From contig WRMX01000032.1 of the NCBI GenBank assembly GCA_009776905.1, positions 1-20,782 on the forward strand: 20,782 nucleotides of DNA. Reading direction: 5' to 3'. A program made the translations under genes and the position numbers. This document shows, piece after piece, positions 15,817-20,782 of the stretch. The notes below the pieces were generated by a model that saw only the letters and a program-made list of their open reading frames with translations, ran no database searches and was not told the origin of the DNA. Each line of letters begins with the position of its first letter. Position 1 is the stretch's first letter. The DNA comes from Oscillospiraceae bacterium. GTDB taxonomy: Bacteria > Bacillota > Clostridia > Oscillospirales > Oscillospiraceae.

Positions 15817-16830
15817 TTATGCATCAAACCTATATCCGGACAGCGTCTTATAAACCATTACCGAATCTGTGGATTGAATCATGGGCAAGCAGACGATCGT
15901 ATCGACATATTGCTCTTTGACCACGGCGCCCTTGTTGGCGACTAGCGTCGTTTTGTTCTTTATCCGCTGGAACACGCTATTTTGCGACAAGAATTGAAAG
16001 AGCTTGATCTGCGAAGTGTGCGAGGGGTCGATGACGAGCAGAATCTTGTCTGCAAGATCAAAAATCTTCCGCGCACGATCATCGCAAATGCCTGACATGT
16101 CTATCACCAGCTCGTCAGCAACTCCGGCGCAAGCATCAATCAACACGGCGGTGTTCTCGGGGGAGAGAATATTCATGTCGTCAAAATTCTCGGGGCTGCA
16201 AAGGTATGCGATGTCGTTGTGCCCATCTTGCTTGCGGAGGCTTCGAGCAAGTATTTCGACATTCCCCTCTCCGGATTCAAGCATCTCGAAAACTGCGCTC
16301 AAACCCCTGCCTTTACCTGTAAAATACACATCAACGCTGGAAAACGGCTCCATATCCAAATATAAGACTTGTCTCCCTTCGGAGACTTTACCGGCTGAGT
16401 ATGCTAGCGCGACCGTTGTTTTGCCTGCGCCGCCCATCGGCGACCAGACTGCCGTTATGCGCGCCCTGTTCATGCTCATGCCACGTTCTGCCGTCTGAGC
16501 CTTTGAATATAGTTCCAACAGAGCGCTCACCATCACCGAGATGCGTTGATACTTGCGAATCCTCTTTATATCGCACGAAATGCCATATGCCGCTTCGTTT
16601 TCATTCCACAAAACCAAGGGCAATTTGACAGAGTTTAAGTTGGCGGAGTCCACCATGGATTCATCAAATAGCGCAATGTCAAATTTCCTGGCCTGCAGCA
16701 ACTCGCGAAGGTTTTCGGCGTCGCTGCAAACTACCGCGCAGATTGCATCGGAGTGCTTTTCGGCCAGTGTGTTGGACAGATGTTCAGCATAATCATGTTC
16801 AGGCGTCGCTATAAGGAGCTGTGTTTTCAT
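15817..16830 (-). CDS. tadZ: TadZ/CpaE-like ATPase, first gene of the tad operon
   Basis: This 337-residue protein has an N-terminal receiver-like region (about 1-110: TQLLIATP, then FDIALFDES) and a MinD/ParA-type ATPase domain (about 122-337). The P-loop is SPMGGAGKTT (130-139); the signature lysine of ParA/MinD proteins (xKGGxGK) is Met here, as is common in Firmicutes TadZ. Further motifs are YLDMEP (switch I region) and ELVIDMSG. By family it sits at the membrane or pole and helps place the pilus machine. The ATG at 16830 has GAGGTGA (16836-16842) five bases upstream; the frame is open to 16983, but that part reads AT-rich promoter and leader sequence and is not coding. Confidence 0.88.
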   Translation of the reverse strand: MKTQLLIATPEHDYAEHLSNTLAEKHSDAICAVVCSDAENLRELLQARKFDIALFDESMVDSANLNSVKLPLVLWNENEAAYGISCDIKRIRKYQRISVMVSALLELYSKAQTAERGMSMNRARITAVWSPMGGAGKTTVALAYSAGKVSEGRQVLYLDMEPFSSVDVYFTGKGRGLSAVFEMLESGEGNVEILARSLRKQDGHNDIAYLCSPENFDDMNILSPENTAVLIDACAGVADELVIDMSGICDDRARKIFDLADKILLVIDPSHTSQIKLFQFLSQNSVFQRIKNKTTLVANKGAVVKEQYVDTIVCLPMIQSTDSVMVYKTLSGYRFDA

Positions 16831-16835
16831 GGTCG

Positions 16836-16842
16836 TCACCTC
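16836..16842 (-). promoter_or_regulatory. Ribosome binding site deciding the tadZ start
   Basis: GAGGTGA lies five bases before the ATG at 16830 and argues against the longer open frame that begins at 16983. Confidence 0.75.
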
Positions 16843-16954
16843 AATGATAGTAAGGAAGTAATGAGATAATAATAACGATAATGTAATAAGATTATAATAT
16901 ATACGTAATATTATGTAATCATACGATAATTGGCGTAGGCTTTGATGAGTCACG

Positions 16955-16983
16955 AGTATACAGGCAGGAATTATGGAAGTCAA
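16955..16983 (-). promoter_or_regulatory. Sigma-A type promoter of the tad operon
   Basis: On the minus strand: -35 TTGACT (16978-16983), a spacer of exactly 17 bp (16961-16977), -10 TATACT (16955-16960). Both hexamers differ from consensus at one position. Transcription would start near 16948, leaving a leader of about 118 nt to tadZ. A weaker second candidate, TTACAT, 16 bp, TATAAT, lies further downstream in the leader, with its -10 near 16890. Confidence 0.75.
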
Positions 16984-17212
16984 TTACAAAAGGCATACAA
17001 AAATGTAATATCTTGTATAGGACGATGGTATAAATAATAATAATAAAATGATATTTGATATCGTCATTTCTTGTGCTGATTTGTCGAAAATTCCTCATAG
17101 AAACGTTTACTTTTAAAGCTATTATATAAACCATATCAATTCACAAATTTGGAGCTTACGCAACTTTGAAAAGACGCGGAGCGGCCTATGGCAGCAAGCG
17201 CTTCCACACAGA

Positions 17213-17262
17213 AAAAAATATAAAAAAATTCCGGCAGCCGGTTTTTCGAGCTCGGCTGCCGG
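17213..17262 (-). terminator. Intrinsic terminator of ftsK
   Basis: CCGGCAGCCG (17231-17240) pairs perfectly with CGGCTGCCGG (17253-17262) around a 12-nt loop. On the minus strand the stem is followed by AATTTTTTTATATTTTTTTC, a long T-tract. It starts about 50 bp after the ftsK stop and separates ftsK from the tad operon. Confidence 0.92.
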
Positions 17263-17314
17263 ATATGAGCATATGCTATCAAAATCGCGTAATAATTAAA
17301 CGCATTTATTATTG

Positions 17315-20233
17315 TTATAAATCATAGTCATCGTCACTGTTCTCATTATCTTCATCGAAATCATCGTTGTCGTATTCCGCATTGCTGTCGTACTCGCTGT
17401 CGCCATAGTCGGCATCATCAATATAGTCTTCTGAAACGGAAGTGACCAAGTCTGTAAATAAGCTGTCCTGCGGCGCGTTCCCGCTGATATATTGCATTTG
17501 CCGCCATTGGTCTCTCGTGACAAGCACATTGCGCGGCTTTGAACCTTCGAACGGGCCGACTACGCCGATTTTCTCCATTTGGTCGACAATACGGGCGGCG
17601 CGCGAGTAACCCAGCTTTAATCTGCGTTGCAACATCGATACCGATGCCTGCCCCGTCTCGAATATGACATCGACAGCCTGCGGGAGCAGCTCATCAAAGT
17701 CATTTCCGTCGGAGTCATCTTTAGTTTTGTCGCCGGACGATTTATCAATCGAGACCCTTTCGATTTCGCCCATGACCTCTTCGGAATATTGCGATTCACC
17801 GCTTTTTTTGATGAAATCCACAACGGCTTCGCGCTCCGCATCTGACACCCATGTGCCTTGCACACGCATCGGTTTGGCCGCTCCGATGGGGGCATATAGC
17901 ATGTCGCCGTTTCCAACGAGCTTGTCTGCGTTGCCTCCCGCATCGAGGATAATACGGGATTCCAATGCGCTGGAGACCTTCAAAGCGATCCGCGACGGAA
18001 TGTTTGCTTTCATCAAACCGGTGATCACATCTGCCCTCGGGCTCTGCGTTGCTATAACAAGATGCATGCCGGCAGCGCGGCCCATTTGAGCGACGCGGCA
18101 GACAGACTCTTCAACCTCTTTGGCAGCCATCATCATAAGATCCGCAAGCTCATCTATTACGACGATGATCTGCGGCAACGTGTCACGATCATCAGACAAG
18201 CGGGCGACTTGGTTGTATCCCTCAATGTCGCGGGCGTTTGTCTCGGAAAACAGCGCATAACGTTTCATCATTTCAACGACAGCCCATTGAAGCGCGCCTG
18301 CAGCCTTTTTGATGTCCGTTACGACAGGCACGAGAAGATGCGGGATGCTGTTATATACTTTGAACTCGACCATTTTCGGATCTATCATAATGAAGCGCAC
18401 ATCCTCGGGAGACGCCTTATATAGTATGCTGAGTATGAGAGAATTCAAGCAAACCGACTTGCCCGAACCCGTTGTCCCTGCAACGAGCATATGCGGCAAC
18501 CTGGAGATGCTGCCGACGATTGCTTCGCCGGAAATATCCATGCCGACGGCAAATGTCAGTCTTGATTTTGCGTTTTGAAACTCTCGCGATTCAATGATCT
18601 CGCGCAAATGGACATTGCTTATGACTTTGTTGGGGACTTCGATGCCGACGGTCGATATTTTATTTGGCATGGCGGCGATGCGCACGCCGCTCGTGCCAAG
18701 CGAGAGAGCGATGTCGTCAGCAAGGCCGGTCAGCCGGCTGAGCTTGATGCCTGCCTCGAGCTCCGCCTCATACCTGGTCACAGCAGGGCCGCGAGTAGTG
18801 TTTGATATGTTCACGTTGACGCCAAAACTGCGGAACGCAGCCTCGAGACGCTCGGAATTGATACGGACCTCATCCACATCACGTGTCCCCGTCCTTGGCG
18901 TGCCCGGGTTCAACAGATCGATGGGCGGAAATGCATAGGCAGCATTCGAGCCGGTTTTTTTCGGTTCGACAATCGAAGCGCGATCAGGCGATTCTTGTTG
19001 CTTCTTTCCATCCCGAGCGGTGATTGGCGCTGATGGCTGCTCTGCATTTGCGGAAGGCGGCGAAATGGGGGCGGGGGAAGCAGGCCTATCACTGCTGCGG
19101 CGCCTCGGCTCCATAAACGGAATGTCAAGGGGCATATCTACTATCTCTTCGCCGCCAACGCTGTCCGCTGTGGCGGCATCGGTGGTTGCGGAGGAAGCGG
19201 ACCCTGCGGAGGCGGCGGACCCTGCGGAGGCGGCGGACCCTGCGGAGGCGGCGGCATCCACAGCGGTTGCGTCATGCGCATCGGCGGCAGCGCCGGCATC
19301 TCCGTCGCGGCCGGATGCAAAAGAAGCGCCATTGGCAGAGTTGTCAGCGTCAGCGATTGAAGCAGAATCCGAAGCATATTCCGCGATGAGCTGGTCGGGC
19401 GTTTTGACGCGGGGAGAGCTCCTGAAAAGATGCCCTTTTATCGGCTCCGGGATGAAATCCGGCTCAGGAGGAGGGGGGTCCCCATCGAGCGGGATATCGA
19501 TTGCTTTTTTCTGTTTTGCGCGTGCGGCAGCGTTGCGCCTTTGCACATATGTCAAGCGCTCCGGGCGTTCAGATGGGTCGGGCTCCGGCTCCGGGATATA
19601 TTCGCGCCTCTCGCGTGTGCGTATGGAATCGATGATGCCCGCAAGCGTCCTGTTAAAAGCGCACAGCAGAAAAAACAACGCAGCGCAAATGAGAACGATC
19701 GCGGCGCCGGCTTTGGCAAACAACCACATGAACAACACCGACAAAGAGCCGCTGACCGCGCCCCCTGCAGCCAACTCTCTGCCGTCTTTCCATAATTCGC
19801 CGAACATGCGAAAAGATATGTCATATACTGTTTCTGCAGCGAAAAGATGAATGAGCGAACCTATGATCACAGCAAGCAATAGGGCGCAAGCGACCCTGAA
19901 GCGCACAGGGCGCCCTCTATGAAACGTCAGAATGATCGAGCAGATAAACAAAACAGGCGGCAAAGCAAAGAAGCCGCGCCCGATCAATCCTTTTGCCAAT
20001 GCGCAAAAAATCCATATGAACGCGCCATCAGAGTTCCAATACCCTATAAATGTAAAAACCGCGAGCAAAAAGCAGATTGCCGCCATGATTTCGCGGCGGC
20101 GGGGGTTCTTTGCTGCAATTTTTGATGATTGCGCCGTCTTTTTTTGCGCCGTCTTTTTTTGCGTCGGCCGCTGCGGAGTCCGTGATGGGCTGTTTTTTGC
20201 AGCGGTCGTTTTTTTACGAGTTGTCTCCGCCAT
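17315..20233 (-). CDS. ftsK: DNA translocase FtsK/SpoIIIE family
   Basis: This 972-residue membrane-anchored ATPase pumps chromosomal DNA through the division or sporulation septum. The N-terminus is Lys/Thr-rich with two KKTAQ units. About four membrane segments fall between residues 48 and 195, followed by a linker (~205-435) rich in Pro/Glu and then Ala/Ser/Gly. The motor follows, with Walker A AGTTGSGKS (585-593), IDPKMVEF (617-624) and Walker B VVIDELAD (691-698). A winged-helix gamma domain (~847-905, LPQAVDVIFETGQASVSMLQRR ... YSRAARIVDQME) should read the orienting DNA sequences. Past it, the last ~39 residues hold 20 Asp/Glu and no Lys/Arg. I use the ATG at 20233 because GAGGG lies just upstream; an ATG four codons earlier lacks a site. 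It is longer than typical SpoIIIE (~790) because of the linker and tail. Whether it acts in division or sporulation cannot be told. Confidence 0.95.
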   Translation of the reverse strand: MAETTRKKTTAAKNSPSRTPQRPTQKKTAQKKTAQSSKIAAKNPRRREIMAAICFLLAVFTFIGYWNSDGAFIWIFCALAKGLIGRGFFALPPVLFICSIILTFHRGRPVRFRVACALLLAVIIGSLIHLFAAETVYDISFRMFGELWKDGRELAAGGAVSGSLSVLFMWLFAKAGAAIVLICAALFFLLCAFNRTLAGIIDSIRTRERREYIPEPEPDPSERPERLTYVQRRNAAARAKQKKAIDIPLDGDPPPPEPDFIPEPIKGHLFRSSPRVKTPDQLIAEYASDSASIADADNSANGASFASGRDGDAGAAADAHDATAVDAAASAGSAASAGSAASAGSASSATTDAATADSVGGEEIVDMPLDIPFMEPRRRSSDRPASPAPISPPSANAEQPSAPITARDGKKQQESPDRASIVEPKKTGSNAAYAFPPIDLLNPGTPRTGTRDVDEVRINSERLEAAFRSFGVNVNISNTTRGPAVTRYEAELEAGIKLSRLTGLADDIALSLGTSGVRIAAMPNKISTVGIEVPNKVISNVHLREIIESREFQNAKSRLTFAVGMDISGEAIVGSISRLPHMLVAGTTGSGKSVCLNSLILSILYKASPEDVRFIMIDPKMVEFKVYNSIPHLLVPVVTDIKKAAGALQWAVVEMMKRYALFSETNARDIEGYNQVARLSDDRDTLPQIIVVIDELADLMMMAAKEVEESVCRVAQMGRAAGMHLVIATQSPRADVITGLMKANIPSRIALKVSSALESRIILDAGGNADKLVGNGDMLYAPIGAAKPMRVQGTWVSDAEREAVVDFIKKSGESQYSEEVMGEIERVSIDKSSGDKTKDDSDGNDFDELLPQAVDVIFETGQASVSMLQRRLKLGYSRAARIVDQMEKIGVVGPFEGSKPRNVLVTRDQWRQMQYISGNAPQDSLFTDLVTSVSEDYIDDADYGDSEYDSNAEYDNDDFDEDNENSDDDYDL
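19191..19254 (-). repeat. 18-bp tandem repeats in the ftsK linker
   Basis: Three near-identical copies of GGACCCTGCGGAGGCGGC encode SAGSAA units in the Ala/Ser-rich linker. They are in frame and likely to vary in copy number by slippage. Confidence 0.85.
20131..20160 (-). repeat. 15-bp duplication encoding KKTAQ twice, with A-rich slippery runs
   Basis: Two exact copies of a 15-bp unit (GCGCCGTC plus seven T on the plus strand) encode KKTAQ KKTAQ near the FtsK N-terminus. On the coding strand each contains A AAA AAG in the reading frame, the classic slippery heptamer. Confidence 0.85.
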
Positions 20234-20253
20234 AATGTCCCTCATACCAATTG

Positions 20254-20317
20254 AAAAATGTCTGACGTGGGGCGGAGCCTCACGGCGTCCGGGTTGTGGG
20301 GCGGAGCCTCACGTCAG
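20254..20317 (-). terminator. Terminator of uppP made of two repeated GC-rich hairpin units
   Basis: CTGACGTGGGGC (20262-20273) pairs with GCCTCACGTCAG (20306-20317) with one mismatch, and a TTTTT run follows on the minus strand (20254-20258). The arms overlap two direct copies of GTGGGGCGGAGCCTCACG (20267-20284 and 20296-20313, 29 bp apart), the first exact and the second starting after GTT. Each can also fold by itself. It lies between uppP and ftsK. I find no clear ftsK promoter in this gap. Confidence 0.7.
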
Positions 20318-20323
20318 ATAGCC

Positions 20324-20782
20324 TCATGTTAATATCAATGAAAGAATTATCGCTAAGATACCGACGGCCCAGCAGTAATAAGCGATCTTGCCAAAACCGT
20401 TCTTCCCGACCAATCGCCTTAATAGCTGAATCGCGAAATACCCGACGACGACAGCAACGACAAATCCTATGAGGTAAACGGGCAAATGCGAAAGGACGAT
20501 GCCGGCTTTGATAGCTTGATATATGGATACTATCGTTGCGCCGATGACAGCGGGAATCGACAGCAGCAGAGAGAATCTTACTGCAAAACCGCCGCTGAGG
20601 CCGCGCGAAATACCAACGGCGATTGTTGTGCCGGAGCGCGACAAACCAGGCACCACAGCGGCTGCCTGCGCGAGGCCAATGATGATCGAATCCTTGAGAG
20701 TCATCGATTTTTCTGTCTTGTTTCCTCTTTTGACGTATTTATCCGACACGAAGAGGAGCGCTCCGGTTATGATCAACGCAAA
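20324..20782 (-). CDS. uppP: Undecaprenyl-diphosphatase UppP/BacA, 5' end beyond the window
   Basis: The last 152 codons of an integral membrane phosphatase that recycles undecaprenyl diphosphate to the monophosphate carrier for cell-wall synthesis. The family motif PGLSRSGTTI, which holds conserved Ser and catalytic-site Arg residues, is present, followed by SRGLSGGFAVRFSLLLSIPAV and three or four hydrophobic segments to a normal C-terminus. The N-terminal half, with the other catalytic motif (EGLTE-type), lies past base 20782. An in-frame TTG at 20774-20776 is not the real start, since the frame is open to the edge and the family is about 270 residues long. Confidence 0.93.
   Translation of the reverse strand, partial: FALIITGALLFVSDKYVKRGNKTEKSMTLKDSIIIGLAQAAAVVPGLSRSGTTIAVGISRGLSGGFAVRFSLLLSIPAVIGATIVSIYQAIKAGIVLSHLPVYLIGFVVAVVVGYFAIQLLRRLVGKNGFGKIAYYCWAVGILAIILSLILT

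Larger units (their letters stand above)
16831..17314 (-). other. 484-bp AT-rich intergenic region between ftsK and the tad operon
   Basis: This gap holds, in minus-strand order, the ftsK terminator (17213-17262), an AT-rich stretch with an isolated TATAAT (17121-17126) lacking a clear -35, the strong tad promoter (16955-16983) and an AT-rich leader of about 118 nt with many GTAAT/ATAAT runs. I see no convincing small gene; a 71-codon frame (16919-17134) lacks a ribosome binding site and crosses the promoter. Confidence 0.6.

Noticed and set aside
16919..17134. 71-codon minus-strand frame between ftsK and tadZ
   Set aside because: No ribosome binding site, AT-rich composition, and it runs across the likely tad promoter.
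19020..19850. 276-codon plus-strand open frame with Ala/Glu repeats
   Set aside because: It is the complement of the repeat-rich ftsK linker; the repeats explain the open frame.

Overview
The window reads as chromosomal DNA of a Firmicutes-type bacterium, most likely an uncultured member of Clostridia. The grounds are strong AGGAGG-type ribosome binding sites before nearly every gene, ATGA stop/start couplings, a lipoprotein-type metal-binding protein, an FtsK/SpoIIIE translocase with a four-helix N-terminus, and a tad pilus locus in Firmicutes gene order with accessory FHA and WG-repeat genes. This assignment is inference; no rRNA or other marker is present. Every gene I can support lies on the minus strand, so transcription runs from high to low coordinates.

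Layout from right to left. (1) 20782-20324: 3' part of uppP (undecaprenyl-diphosphatase), cut by the window edge, followed by a hairpin/T-run terminator built from two copies of a GTGGGGC..GCCTCAC motif. (2) 20233-17315: ftsK/spoIIIE-type DNA translocase with a long Ala/Ser/Pro linker and an unusual acidic C-terminal tail, followed by a textbook intrinsic terminator (17213-17262). (3) A 484-bp AT-rich gap (16831-17314) with a near-consensus sigma-A promoter (TTGACT, 17 bp, TATACT) about 120 nt ahead of the next gene. (4) 16830-4336: an eleven-gene tad (Flp/type IVc pilus) operon: tadZ, tadA/cpaF, tadB, tadC, flp pilin, TadE-like, large TadG-like, second TadE-like, prepilin peptidase, WG-repeat protein and FHA protein. 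(5) A 220-bp element with 31-bp perfect terminal inverted repeats and two inner hairpins (4084-4303). (6) 3982-194: a four-gene metal ABC importer (TroABCD/MntABCD type), followed by a hairpin (149-173) and at least four 26-bp tandem repeats running off the left edge.

How it works together. The tad genes form one assembly machine. TadA powers it, TadB and TadC form the inner-membrane platform and TadZ is the localisation ATPase. The peptidase trims Flp and the TadE/G pseudopilins. The last two genes, a membrane-anchored WG-repeat protein and a cytosolic FHA protein, are translationally coupled to each other and may link the pilus to Ser/Thr phosphorylation. The metal importer is a separate unit supplying Mn or Zn.

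No CRISPR, phage, toxin-antitoxin or defence system is visible. The least ordinary items are the inverted-repeat element at 4084-4303, the coupled WG/FHA pair, a pilin without the usual Glu at +5, a TadZ without the signature lysine, a 34-bp duplication of the tadA 3' end, and the acidic tail on FtsK.
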